Source: Erythrophleum ivorense (taxonomy: Eukaryota; Streptophyta; Magnoliopsida; Fabales; Fabaceae). From it: DNA of 64,000 nucleotides. Where the stretch lies: positions 39,157,784 to 39,221,783 of the forward strand of contig JAIUCV010000005.1 of assembly GCA_026724425.1 (NCBI GenBank). The letters are read 5' to 3'. Positions 37,525-50,130 of this stretch are shown piece after piece. The translations under genes were made by a program, and so were the position numbers. The stretch's first letter is position 1. Each line of letters opens with the position of its first letter. The notes beneath the pieces are model-generated. The model did no database searches and was not told the origin of the DNA. It was given only the letters and a program-made list of their open reading frames with translations.

Positions 37525-37770
37525 AAGTGGAGTGGAGTTCCAAGAGAAGAGACAATTGATACGATCCAAGATGAATTTGAGCTATCCAATGCATCTGGGC
37601 TGGGAGAAAAGGCTGAGAATGGGCCCAAAGCAGCGGTTGAAAATCAGAACGAAGCAGTGTTCAATTCTGAAGGGTTGAAGAGGAAGCCTAGAGTACCAGC
37701 TTGGACCCACGATTACCATCTACACAGCCAAGTGGCCAATGTAGAGCTGAGTTCATCGGGCAGCCAATGA
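37525..37770 (+). pseudogene. Unidentified protein-like segment after the copia LTR
   Basis: About 80 codons are open up to a stop at 37,768-37,770 with balanced, non-repetitive composition unlike the surrounding DNA. Acidic in the first half, it includes KRKPRVPAWTHDYHLHS and ends SSSGSQ. The open frame runs back into the LTR without a Met at the junction. It could be the last exon of a host gene hit by the copia element, or a linker fragment from another copia element (R.P.W..DY occurs just ahead of copia RT). I do not recognise the family. It has no signal peptide or membrane segment. Confidence 0.3.
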
Positions 37771-38486
37771 TTGGGAATGATTGGGAGAATAATCAAGCCG
37801 TCATTCTATTGCTATTTGGCATTTTTGTCTTTTGTGATTGAGTCTTATCCGTTGCTTAATAATGTTAGGGTGAATAGCTGAAAGAGGGGGGGTATGGTTT
37901 TGGTTTTCCAAATCCTTGTAGCAACGGTGTGGAGTATTATTCCTTTTGCTCAAAACAAAGGACTTTTATTGCTTGCACAATCCTCCTTATCCTTGATATG
38001 GAATGAATCTCCAATGAATACATAACAAGAACTAATTCATTAGGTTCTTTTCCATGTGTGTTCTGTTAGTTAAACCTTTGACGTTCACTTGATTTTTTTT
38101 TCTTTGTGCGGATTTCGTGCCTATCAGAAAAAGATTATTCATAAGTATGAGGCAATTCTTCTTCTTTTTTTAATTTTCAACTGTTGTTTAGCAAGACCAT
38201 TTGGCAGAGAGTTTGTTTCAAAAACAAAAGAAAACAAGTAAGCAGGAGTAACATGGCCACATACTTCAGCCCTAAGGATTTGATTCCAAACCTGACATAT
38301 TTCAGTCATCTAAAAAAAGTGAGGTTATATTTTATCAGAGCAATGAAATTAGTTCAAGAGATAAATAAAAACAAAAAATACTTATGAGAATAATATAGTA
38401 GAGTGGCATGAATAAAAAAGCACATGCAGGAGGGAAGGTAATATTTGATAACCAAAAGTCAAAAAGAATAAACAACATTGACCAAA
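37771..38486. other. Unassigned non-coding sequence
   Basis: No domain or repeat recognised. A long pyrimidine tract followed by CTATCAG at about 38,088-38,127 on the + strand resembles a 3' splice site, compatible with this being intron or UTR of a lost gene. Confidence 0.3.
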
Positions 38487-39215
38487 TCAGCAGCAAATAA
38501 TAGATTGGTACAAAAATACCTCAAAATCTTCTTTTAATGATACACTGCACAATTGAAAAGAGGAGGAACTTAAAGGCAGTTGATTGTATCGCCAACAGCT
38601 TGGCAGGCAGTTCATGATCCTTTTCCATATGCGAAAATATGAAGGGTGTGTGAGATGGAGGATGAAGGTTTCAAGTTTCAACAAAGTAGTAGTCTAAGGA
38701 AAAGTAAAGTAAATAATCTTCCTGATAGTTAAGATAGCTTTTAATGGAAAGATACCCAATTCTAAAAGTAGCAGCGCAAAGGGCTCTTAACAGTTCATAG
38801 GAATACGGACGTGCATGGAGCAGACCTACTCACAGTTTAAATTATTGCAAAAGATGATAATGGCGTTTATGAAACATTTTTCGGTCATTAAACATAACTC
38901 AAAATAACTTGAAAACGAAGATATTCTTTGGTAGTCCAGTAGATATATCATTGCTAACTCTAGCATAAGCAAAGATCCCAAAGATACTATTAGGACACTG
39001 AACTTAAACGGTTTCCGTTAGATAAGCATACATACTGCACAAACTAAAATGATATTCTCAAACTTCCTCTTGTTCTTGTAGATCAAACGGTACACAGAAG
39101 AGAGAATAGCATCTTGGAGAGGGTTATCCCATTCTGTCTTGTAAAAGAAAGTAAACAGAATCATAGACAACAAAGAAAAAAAAACTAATGGGAAAGAAAT
39201 GGAAAAAAAAAACAC
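38487..39215 (-). pseudogene. Possible exons of an unidentified host gene
   Basis: Two - strand segments look protein-coding. The first (about 39,160 down to 39,020) follows a long TTTCTTTT tract and an ACAAG acceptor-like site, and reads EWDNPLQDAILSSVYRLI then KNKRKFENII. The second (about 38,635 down to 38,520) reads MEKDHELPAKLLAIQSTAF then KFLLFSIVQ and an early stop. Both have codon-like composition absent from nearby DNA and the same strand. An E2F-like GGCGGGAA occurs upstream near 39,275. I do not recognise the protein; function unknown, possibly a gene remnant. Confidence 0.3.
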
Positions 39216-41750
39216 TCTTTAACAGTTTCCCATGTGCATGTTTTTTTAGAATTTGTCGAAAATGTCAAAAGTGGGCGGGAACCTTTTAGATGATTTCCTG
39301 TTAGTGTCGATTCCTCCATTGTACTTTGGCCCCCAAAAAAAAATTTCCTCCATTGTACTGTGCACTGGAACGCAGTCGAGTAAAAAATTAATAGTTAAAA
39401 ATTCAATTGGGTTTAGGATAAGTTAAAAAGAAAAAGAAGAGAACACAACCTAGCTATTATACTTTTATAAGAAGAATGAAATTAAAGCACTTCAAATAAA
39501 GCTTAGGAAACCATAAAACGCAACTATAATAAGACTTAATTTTGATTTATTTTATTCCTGATAAATGATAAGCATTAAGGATAATCCACCAATGCCAGCA
39601 AACGCATATTTTAGAGAAAATTAAAATAGCCAATAATTATAGAGACACTCGTCAACATTGAAGCATTGGTATATTTACTTGATATCCAAATATTCAATAC
39701 CTTCTATTTTACGAAGCCAGTCTTTAAAAAAAATTCTTTAAGTATATGAAGTCAAAAAGGGGGAAAAAATGAATAATATTAAAATGGTAAACATAGTGCC
39801 ATAAGTCTGAATTATTAACATTCTTTTTTAACATTGCATTCGGGTGATGGTCGGGCTAACTAGTGCCTATATTAGTTAATTTATTTTTTCAATTCAGAAT
39901 AATTTAAGATAAGGTCATCCACATTAGAGAGTTGACAAAAAACATTTTTCTGAAATTTGACTACAATAAATTGACTCTGAAAAAAAAAGGTTTTATTTTT
40001 ATTTTTGTTTTTGGTCTAACATTAAGACATGACGTATAGAAGTGTGGAGGATATCATAGAACAACTGGAAGAAAGTTTGAGTTCAAAATTGAATTTTCAC
40101 TGAAATGGGAACAATATGGTCCACTAGATCCATAAGTTTATGAGAAGCTAGCAGAATGAATAAAAATGGAAGGCCTCTTTTGCTGTAGGCCAGGCCCGTT
40201 CTTACTATATCTAATTTGGCCAAACAACCCAGGTGAGTGTCTTTTTAGTTCTTAGGTTTACGATGACATCAATCACCTTTCATTTGCACAAATCTAGTTA
40301 CAAGAAGCTCCACAATGACTGCTTCTAATCCCAAATTCAGCATTGAAACAACGTCCAAATTGCTGGCAGAACTTCCTTTTCCTTCCAACTGGGCCAATAA
40401 TACTGTATTGGATTTGACATAATGGATTGCAACTTGGGAGGAGAAAAAATTTTACATAAACATAAGACAATGAATCAGCACAAAGAATATACGTAACAAT
40501 TTCTAATCTGACAGTAGCACAAAACTATAAGCAGACCAACCTTTTGCTATTTTTCAATCCTGCCCCCACACCATACATAAAGTAAATGGCACCTTTTAAG
40601 CAATTGTCAACCCCATCAAATTGAAGGAAGAGTTCATGAACTATTTCAATAGTTGACTCCGAAATAATAAAACTATTTCAGTAGAACATGTCTCAAAATA
40701 ATTTTCGATGCTTGATTGTAGAGTATTTTAGTATCTAAACATTTCATACTCAACTCTCAATAAACACTGGGTTATGAAAATTTTTTAGCTCATGGTGACA
40801 TGAAAATTGTTGAATACAACATCTTTACAAAATTTTTTAATTTTCTGACCACTAAATCACATATAATGATTGATTTATAATTATAAAAAAAAAAACTGTA
40901 TCGTGCTAAGCGGACACTCTTATTATTTATTCTATATCATTATCTACTTAAAATATAATTTTTAGACCATGGTAAAAGCTGACAAAGGGCCATGATACAA
41001 TACTATATAGAATGAAAAGGAATATAACTTGAATGTCAATAAACCAAGATTGAGAAACAAGTATTTCAATAGTGATGGATGTAAACCTGAGAAATTTCAC
41101 TGAGTAGATAGGAATAGTAGTTGAAATAAAAAAGGCAAATCAAAAGAAGAAGTAAAAGAAGAGGAGGCAAAAGCATTGTTGAACCCGTAGGTCAACAAAA
41201 GAAGCAGCTTCCTAGGAAAGAGGCATTGTTGGATCAAAACCAACAAAAGATAAAGATAGAGATAGACACGAAACGCAGCTAACCAATAACAAAATTGGAG
41301 AAGTTTGTTGCAATAAAGACACCTTATTCGTCACGCAAACATTTTTCTTTTTAGATTTATCAAGTCCGTGTGAACTAAACTCTCTTAAACGTGGCCAATT
41401 AAGCCTCCAACCATTTTCTTCTTTCAAGATTCAAGCCACTTTACTTTTCTAATCCTAACACCTACCAAAAGAGAAATGTTCTTCAATAATCCTCTTTTCT
41501 CTTTCCAATCTTTTATCAAATCTTGGTGGGCCCATGTCACTTCTGAGCTTGTGTTTTATTTAGAATTGACTACCATTTGGACCAATCGCGTAAGCCCATG
41601 TGACCTCACATCTTAGCTGTAAATGTGTGATTCGGTTTCACTCTTGACTAGCGTTTTGCATCCTTGTTCATACGTGCAGGCTTAAGGAATCTTAAAGAAA
41701 CAAAAATTCTGAAGTATACTCATAATATTAAAAATAAATTAATTAAATTA
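39216..41750. other. Unassigned intergenic sequence
   Basis: AT-rich, with A/T homopolymers and no domain or confident repeat boundary. A short open frame on the - strand at 41,212-41,427 includes a hydrophobic run but has no recognisable similarity. Two GCATTGTTG...CAACAAAAG blocks near 41,173 and 41,224 form a small imperfect direct repeat. Confidence 0.4.
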
Positions 41751-42178
41751 ATTCTAGAAAATATATAAATGTGTTTGATAAATTCATTTTTGACATTTAT
41801 ATATTTATTTTTACAAATAATTTAGTATACAAATCTTTTATACTCATATGGACAAAGATATATTTAACTCTTTGCGTGTGTTAAGTCATTTTGAAGTCTA
41901 AAGAATATTGAACTTTTCCAAGAAAAAAATATGAGCAAGCATTTAGGTATTTTCGGTGCCTCCCTCATAAAATTAATCATTAAGAAATACATGAATTTAT
42001 TTTGGACATATTTACATAATTCTTCATAAATAGTTTGGTCTATATATAGATCTTTTATACTCGCATAAAGTTAAATTAACTCTTTGTGTGTGTCAAGGCA
42101 CTTTGAAGACTGAAGAAGATTCAAATTTTTTAAGGAAGGGGAAAATATGAGCTAGCATTTAGGTGTTAGGTGCCTCCC
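41751..42178. repeat. Direct tandem duplication, unit about 214 bp
   Basis: 41,751-41,964 and 41,965-42,178 share CTTTTATACTC.CAT, TTAACTCTTTG.GTGTGT, a TTTTGAAG.CT/TTTGAAGACT block, ATATGAGC.AGCATTTAGGT and GGTGCCTCCC in the same order, with corresponding points 214 bases apart. The copies have diverged noticeably. No coding potential. Confidence 0.7.
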
Positions 42179-43592
42179 AAATAAATTTGGATTCAAATTC
42201 TAGGAATTCAAAGAGGGCTCCACCACCAGCATTGGTTTATGACCATCTGCAAATTGTAATTTTGAAAAAAAGAAAGGTGAGCCATGCTAATCAATGACAA
42301 GTGGACAATTTATCCATATTAACATATGCATTGGTTCATTAGAGGTCTATATATTGTGTAATGCAATGTTTCAAAGATGCTTCTGGCAGACCCGACATGA
42401 AATGAAGCATCTTTTAAAACCTTTTCTGGTACTATTAAGGATAAGAAGAATGTATAATAGGTAATACCAGGCTTCTATTTAACATTATTATCATAGTAAA
42501 TATGGGTTTGTTCAGGACATGGCGGCCAATCAGGAATAACGTCCACTCTGTCATGGAACATCTCATGATTTTCTTTGTTTTTTCGGTTGCATCTAAGGTT
42601 AAATTTTTAATGTTCATATATTCATACATCATAGGGGGTTCCAAAGCAAACTAATGCTCTTTTTTATTTGCGATAAGCATTCGCCAAAAGTAAAGTTTAA
42701 GAGCGAACTTATATATAATTAGTAGCACAAAGATGAGAAAAACGAAAAAAGGGACAAGGAGAGACCTATAGTATTGCTTTTCTTGTTTGAACCAGTCTCT
42801 CGAATATGCTTGCCTTGCGTTTAAGTTCTAAAATGCCCAATATCTTGATTCTTTTTCTCCATGGCGCATTGCATCTTTTCGCATTTTGTTAAAATGCTTT
42901 TGTCTAAGAAATAATGAGTAAATTAATAATTTAATCTTGCAATAGTGCTTTCTTCTAGATTTGGTTCTTGATCTATAGATTAAATTTTTTAATTTAATTT
43001 TTTAATCATTTTTCTCCAATCAAAATAATCTTTTATATTAAGTAAATTCATAATCACTTAATAAGTTTACTGACATGACATGAACAAAAATTCAAGTAAC
43101 AGTTGATTGATAATTTGAAATTGTCTTAGGTGTCATTTTCCTCCAAATAACGTCATTTTTTGGTTGATTTTTCAAAATTCACCTAGTTTAATAAGAGAAT
43201 AGAAATTAGGTAAAACCACTCTATTTGTAAAAAAAAAAATAGTAACTAAACAAATTCATTAGATCATTAGTTAATGGTTATGTATATAAGCTCTTGTTTA
43301 AATAATGTCAATTAGTATATTAGATGATTATGACTGTCATTTCGTTTAAAAGATTATAAGCGGCTTTATTTTTAAAAAATCAAAATAAAAAATAATTTAT
43401 TAGAGACTAAATCATTAATTTATTTTAAAATAACCAATCAATTAACCTTGCTAAAATCTAAATCCTACACATTCTTCGGCTTTCAGTGGATTCAATTTTG
43501 GCTATATAGCAAACAGGAGAATTATATCGTTGTTTATAATAAAGCTCTCTTTATGTTTTTTGGGAGGGGGCAATAATTTTGTCTATATAAGT
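42179..43592. other. Unassigned AT-rich sequence
   Basis: No gene, LTR or TIR recognised on either strand. Short open frames such as 42,435-42,644 (-) show no known motif. Confidence 0.4.
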
Positions 43593-44108
43593 TATGTTTA
43601 TGGGTTTGAAGAAAAGGATATGGTTACGGTACTATAACATTATATATAAAGAAGAAAGTTACTTATAATTGGCCATTAAGAATATGCTCAAAACTCAAAA
43701 AGGACAGATCAACTCGGGTGCTTTTCTTGCACGGCCTCATCTTCTCTTCTGATATAATTTTTGTTCTATTTTTCTTGAATTTTTCAAGCAACAAAGATTG
43801 TACAAAGAAATACTAGAATATTCATTAATTATCCATAACATTATGGCTTTGAATTTTCTGATATAATTTATGTTTATGGCTTTGACGAAAATGATATGGT
43901 TACAGTACTATAACATTATATATAAAAAAGAAAGTTACTTATAATTGGCCATTAAGAATATGCTCAAAACCCAAAAAGGACAGATCAACTCGGGTGCTTT
44001 TCTTGCACGGCCTCATCTTCTTTTCTGATATAATTTTTGTTCTTTTTTCTTGAATTTTTTAAGCAACAAAGATTGTACAAAGAAATACTAGAATATTCAT
44101 TAATTATA
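43593..44108. repeat. Recent direct duplication, unit about 240 bp, offset 276 bp
   Basis: 43,593-43,832 and 43,869-44,108 are nearly identical, including GGACAGATCAACTCGGG and TTGCACGGCCTCATCTTCT, with a 36-bp spacer that also resembles the unit start. The low divergence makes this a much younger event than the 214-bp duplication nearby. No coding content recognised. Confidence 0.85.
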
Positions 44109-47100
44109 CATCTAGGTATAATTGCATAAATGAAAGGCAGGAGAAGATGATGTATCAGTCGAAGCACTTAATTTAATTCCATTCTCCACTTAACGACAAC
44201 TACAGAATGATGGAGCTTTTCACTATTATGATTATGAGTTTTTTTTTTTAATTTATACTAGACTTTTTTTTTAATGACTTCAAGTATATAATCAAAAATT
44301 TTATTCTTAAAATATTCTGAATCAAATTCGGACTGAACAGCCTCACCAATCAAACTAATTAAGTTCTTTTCGTAAATGATGGAGCTTTAATATTTTGTCA
44401 ATATATGTCTTATGCTTTTAAAATTCAAATTGCTTCGTCTAGACAAAGCCCGATTGTAGAATTCGATTAGCTTGAGCGGGGAAACAAGACTTCAACATTT
44501 ATCGAAGTCTTTGTCAGCTACCTTATTTACGAAATTCGAAGAGCATGCCATTTTTTATTGATAAAAAAACACCAATAAGAAAGCAAACAAGCACGTCCAA
44601 GAAACACAACAACACAAGGGACAAAAAGACAAATTGGACTAGTATACACGTCCAAATACCAGAGATTAGCTAGTAATAATATTCTTTAATATAATTAAAC
44701 CATGAGATAGAGAGAGAAAAATAGAATGGGCCAATGGCTTATACTTAACGAATATTCCAATCTTCACATTATTCTAGACAATATAAAAGGCGTTTAGCAC
44801 TTAATTCAACTATCTGCACATATAATTTGTTATAATAACACCAACTTTTCTGCTTAAGTGGGATGGACACACCTTCATTGGCTGGCCTAAATATATACGA
44901 CTCGAAGGACTTAACTTTGTGTAATTTTTTATTTGGCCAAATTGAAAAAGTTGGGGGATTGAGCATGCTGGAAGCCAATTAGTTTGGTGGGCAATAACTT
45001 TCACTTAACAAAAATAATATCGGTCAATTGACAGATCATATGACGGGTACTAATTATAATAGCTCATATGCACGCATGTTAAACTCTTCATCTTTTATTA
45101 CCTTTCAGATTTTTTTTTTTTTAACTTAAAGCACGCAACAGTATGTGGCTTGGTTTGATATTTATTTTATTTTATTTAGTCCATTGATTTTTTGTATTTT
45201 TTGCATTATAATTAAGATAAGTTAATGGCTGAATAGGTCAAAATATATTTATTATGCAGCTTAAATACACTTTTAGTATTCAAATTTTAAAATTGTGTCA
45301 TTTGGCTGATCGAGTATAAAATTAGGCAATTTTGTTTTTCTATTTTTTACGACTATAATCTAATTTTACAGTTATCACATATTAATTCAAAATTTAGTGC
45401 CAAATTTAATATTATACTAAATCATATATTATTTATTTACGAGACATCATTTAACTCATATGATTTGGTATTCAAGTCAATAAACTGTTAAATTTAGCGT
45501 TAAATTTTTATAATGGTGTGATGGATGGCCAAAATTGGATAGTTTTAGAAATTAGAAGGTAGCATTGTTTGGTTTTGAATTAAAGGGACTAAATTAAAAA
45601 TTTTATGAAACTTGAAGAATTTAAAATATATTTAAGTCTTAATTATTGTAGTCATACAATAAAGCACAATATTATATTTTAAAAAAAAAAAGATCAACAG
45701 GAAATTTTTTTTTCTTTGATCATCTAGTTAGCTAGAGCTGTATGAATTAATAACTCAAATAAGTTCTTATAATTATGAAGAGTTTGCTAAATAAGGTTTA
45801 TGGTCATACAGTATAAAACAAGCTAAAAAATGGGTATACATATACATTCCAAGAACTTCTTTTTTGGGTACAAGTCTAGGTTAAGATGCACAATTCTCCC
45901 TTTAATTCAACGACTTGTATCTTTATCTTTTCAGTTTTAAAATTTAACTATTGGCTTCCTAAACTTACAAATCCATGCAATTTGGCCATTTTATTAGTAT
46001 ATCCGTCCAAAACCTAAAGAGTTCCTTCATGGAGGATTATAAACAACAAGGTGACATGACTAGTTTTAACGGACAAACATTACCCCTTGTCACGATGAAG
46101 ATAAAATGCACACAAATACTTATCCTTTCCCAAGCTTGAATCAGTCCATAGATATGTGAAAATCCCAAATATTTAGTCTAGCGCACTTACGTTTTTGAAT
46201 GGATCCACTAATATAGAAAGGTCAAGTTTCACAAATCTATAAATCTAGGAGACCAACCAATGAAGTTTTAAATTTGATGAGATAACTTGCATATGAGTCC
46301 TTGAGTTAAAGAAGATTCTATGCATGTTAGCCTAAAGTTTATAAAGACAATTTTGTCTAAAATAACTAAAAATAGTCTGTGCTTAAAATGTTTTGAACAT
46401 TCGCTAATTCCTATTTTGATAAGCTTTGTCAAGATTATAAAACAAAGTTAATTACTTTATAGACATTATAAAAGCTTTTGTAAAAGGTTGAGGGAAAATA
46501 ACAAAAACCCTGTGTTGTTCATCTATAAATTGCTATCCCTAAATATGACCTCTTGCCTCAAACAAACTCCACATATCACATGGCCTTTGTTTATACGCAA
46601 ATAAACCTGCAAGACTATAGCTAATTGACTTGGAGGATATGTTATTTTCAACCAGTACAGGTATAATTAGTATAAAAAACACAGCAATATAAAGGGTTTG
46701 ACTGAAAGTTTTGAAGAAAGTAGAGTAGGTTAATCATTAATGGCGTGAGGTGGAGTGCCATATGAGGTGGGATAGAAGAAACAACTCAGATTAAAAATTT
46801 GATGAAAAAATAGATGATATCCCATTCCATACTTGTTAGATATTACTCATTAGAGGTGGGATAAGCTTATTGTGTTAACCCTTTTAAAATAATATGCAAA
46901 TAAAAAGGGTTAAAAAAATAAATAATTAAAACTATTCACTTCATTAACTTTTATATATATAATCAAATGCTCAAACGTATCCTATCCTATCCCACTCCAC
47001 ACCTAAACTACTCCCCCAATCAAGCCACAAAAAATAAAATAAAAGCTATTACTATGATTCGCTGGTCCACCTTCGAATTTCACACATAAACGCATCACCT

Positions 47101-47647
47101 TATCAATTAGGTTACTATTTTACTTTGCTTTGATAAACGGATTCCTATCAGCAAATGGTAATGTGACAATCTTCCATCCTTTTATGATGTAAGCATATCA
47201 CGGGGTGCCACATTAGGACCAATTAATTTATTATCAATTAAGTGCAGATTCCCCACAAATTCTGTCATTCAATTGGAACTTATATAGCATTATTATCTTA
47301 TCTAAAAATATAATTTCTAAAGAATCTTAGTTTTTTTTTATTGCCCATGCTTCACAGACAAAAATAAAATGAAGTGTTAGTTTGATGACTTCAATATATA
47401 TATATATATATGACTCCATTAATACAATTTTGTTAAGATAAGTTTAATATACAATAAATGATTTTTTTTTCATATAAATGAGGTACAAAGCCTTGAATTG
47501 GAAGTGGAGAAAATAGTAGGGTAGAAGTTAAACCTAAATATATCGAGATCCCTCTAATACTTACGTCCAATAAATGTCTCATTTGAGCCAAGATTCCTGA
47601 ACTAGTGAATGATTTAAATTATTGTACAAGATATCAAAACATTTAAA
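44109..47647. other. Unassigned AT-rich sequence with one weak foldback candidate
   Basis: No gene recognised. Around 45,258-45,640 the left end CTTAAATACACTTTTA and the right end TAAAATATATTTAAG are roughly inverted over about 35 bases, as in some Mutator-like MITEs, but no target duplication was found. Frames at 44,769-45,004 (-) overlap each other and match nothing I know. A (TA) tract lies at 47,394-47,411. Confidence 0.35.
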
Positions 47648-47996
47648 GATAAATTACAATTTACTTTTCGATTAAAAAACAATTTATCTTCTTGTGATCT
47701 AAATTATGTCATTGAACCTTCGTTATTATTGATATTAAGTTAATATTCAAAAATTCAAGTTTTCAACTTAATTTCAACCATAGCTTTATAAGACGATTAG
47801 ACTTTTAAAAACAAATTTGTTTAATATTACTTTAATAATTACATAATTTTTTCCGTTAAAATTTAGATGAAAAATATTATAAGATCGTCACGCCGTATTA
47901 TAATAAAATATAAGAGCATTGAATGATACATTTTAAACTAAATAAAGGTAGAAACATATTTTGAGCCAACTTATGAAAAATAAATTGTAATTTATC
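47648..47996. mobile_element. MITE-like foldback element (349 bp)
   Basis: The left end GATAAATTACAATTTACTTTTC and the reverse complement of the right end differ by a single base over 22 positions. The interior is AT-rich and non-coding. Length and TIR are typical of a MITE. No convincing target-site duplication is visible, so the superfamily cannot be assigned. Confidence 0.6.
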
Positions 47997-48805
47997 GCTC
48001 CAACATTCAAAAGGGTCTATGTGGATACTATTTTTTAGAACAATTTTTTATTTGTAAAAACATAAAAGTAATTAGAGATGTTTGGAATTTTTTGAGGGGT
48101 ATGTTTTAAAAAAAAATTATTAACTCCTACTTTAACATTTTTCCAAAAGCAGTGTATGACAACACTTGTTTAAAGATGACAATTATGTGATGACGAATTT
48201 AATAATAAAATTTTGGTTAAAATATCGGGGGAACTCAATGATGACATTGCATCAAACTTGTAAAGAAGCACAATTCTATATTGCACTTGTTCATGAATAC
48301 TTTGCATCTTTTAACAATTTTTCATGTTATTTTCCATTTTTATAAAATATTAATTATTTTATTGCATTAAATATATATAAAAATATGCTTAAAGCTTTGG
48401 TGCCAAATTGTTTATAATCTTTGTTTTGGGTCCATGATATGAAAAGATATTTTACAAAAAAAAAATTCCAGAAACAATAAATTAAACAAAATCAAACGTA
48501 GGCCATAAGCCCCAAATTTTTGTGTCATGATGTGCTTAAAAAACATCGTTAACATTACAGAAAGTAAAAAATAAAAAATAAAAAATAAATTCATATATCT
48601 TGAAGTGAACAAGTCTTGTATGATGATATCTCGTTTTATATTGACATGTCTTAAAAATTAAAATCCAAATTTGTCTCAAACTTTTCATTCTTTATGAATT
48701 AAAAAATTGTATTATTTTCTGAGGAAATTTTTGATCAATAATGAACAGCATAATTGAACCCCTACACCTTTTATAATATTATATCATATACACTAAAAGA
48801 AAAAA
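47997..48805. other. Unassigned AT-rich sequence
   Basis: Homopolymer-rich spacer. The - strand frame at 48,412-48,612 is hydrophobic and AT-driven, and I do not consider it a gene. Confidence 0.4.
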
Positions 48806-49231
48806 TAGACAAAAAAATAAAAAGTGCATATAAGATCGAATTTAAATTTTCTAAAAATTTTTTATTGTAAAGTCCTTAAAAAATTTAAAGAGAAAAAAAA
48901 AAGAAGTGGAATTAAGATCCTCTAAAATTAAAAATTAGTAAAATATTTTTGATGTGAGAAACAAATAAAGAAAAAAAAGAGAATAGGAAAAAATAAAAAA
49001 AAATGGATTATATTCACACTTTCACTTCTTTAATTACTTTTTTTCCCTTATTTCAAAAACACTTTAAAATCCAAATTAGAGAAAGTAAAAGAAAAAAGAA
49101 GAAATGAACTTTATATATATATATATATATATATATACTTATTTTGTTATTTTTTAAAATTTTATAAACATTTTATAATAAAAAAATTTTTAAAAATTCT
49201 TATACGATAAAATTTATTTATTTTTTGTCTA
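48806..49231. mobile_element. Foldback element with about 80-bp inverted ends (426 bp)
   Basis: The left arm (48,806-48,893) starts TAGACAAAAAAATAAA and the right arm, read in reverse complement from 49,231, starts TAGACAAAAAATAAAT. The arms stay alignable through AAAAATTTTTTTATT and AAATTTAAA with small indels. The middle is A-rich and carries a (TA)n tract at 49,112-49,137. This looks like a MITE or foldback transposon; no TSD was confirmed. Confidence 0.55.
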
Positions 49232-49339
49232 CTCACTTTACAATTTGTTTATATTTCTCTAAATACTCATTATTTATTTACTTATTAAATATAAAGAATC
49301 CACGTTAATAATTGATACTTGACAGAAAAGAAGCGCGCA

Positions 49340-49740
49340 AAAACGATATCATTGTATGAGGTGGGTCCCCGTCTAACGCAAATATACCGAACTCGTGAGG
49401 CATTGAAGACGACTAGACAAGATGCTGCCGCCTATGGCCGTGTTCAGGACTCAGTAATAAAATTATTATGTAGATAAAGTGGGTCGCGGTAGGCCACGTG
49501 GCCTTTACAGTGGACCCCACTCCTTCCCTCCTCCTACGCATGAGTATTGTTGTTGTGGAATTGGATAACGATCTACTCAGTTGCTGATATTTATCGGAAA
49601 AGGACTCGAGGTTGACTGACACGTTCGCTTACCACTTCACCATCACTGCCATTCTTATTCTGCCACGTGGTATTTTCCCCGTATTACTTCTTCATCTGCC
49701 ATGCAAATATCCGTTATCCGGTACCTTTGTAATTGAATGC
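49340..49740. promoter_or_regulatory. GC-richer promoter-like island with G-box and TCP-type motifs
   Basis: This block stands out from very AT-rich flanks. It holds a perfect 12-bp palindrome GGCCACGTGGCC (49,492-49,503) and a second G-box GCCACGTGG (49,662-49,670). It also has TCP-type sites GTGGGTCCCC (49,361-49,370) and GTGGACCC (49,510-49,517). Such clustering is typical of plant promoters, but no gene is recognisable on either side; the CACTA end begins about 400 bp to the right. The 69-codon - strand frame at 49,413-49,622 lies within it and has no known motif. Confidence 0.4.
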
Positions 49741-50130
49741 AGTTGATGACTCAAAAATTTTTCTTAGAACAAACTGTTTTTTATGCTTGAAACGCATATA
49801 CTTATTTATTTAATTACGTAGTCTTTAAGAATATATAATTTAATTTTTAAGAATTTTGATTTATTATCCATTAATTTTTATAATATTTTTATTTTATTTT
49901 TTATTGATAAAAGACTCAACAATAAAGAGTAAAACTATTTAAAATCTAAATAGCATAATTTTATGATTCAAGATTAAATAAATTAAAATGTGTATTTTTT
50001 AAAATCTAAAATGTGTTTTCTTCAATTTTTTTAAATCAAAATTTCCATTCACAAGGTCAAAATTTGATAATATATCAAGTTATTTGAAGAAAAAAAAATA
50101 TTTAATTATCCATGATATATTTAAATAGAA

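Noticed and set aside
37414..37628. - strand frame 37,356-37,628 overlapping the + strand protein-like segment
   Set aside because: Part of it lies in LTR sequence and the + strand frame is the better candidate.
46725..47010. Possible foldback element with GAGGTGGAGTG / CACTCCACACCT ends
   Set aside because: Only about ten bases match in inverted orientation, with no continuous TIR or TSD.
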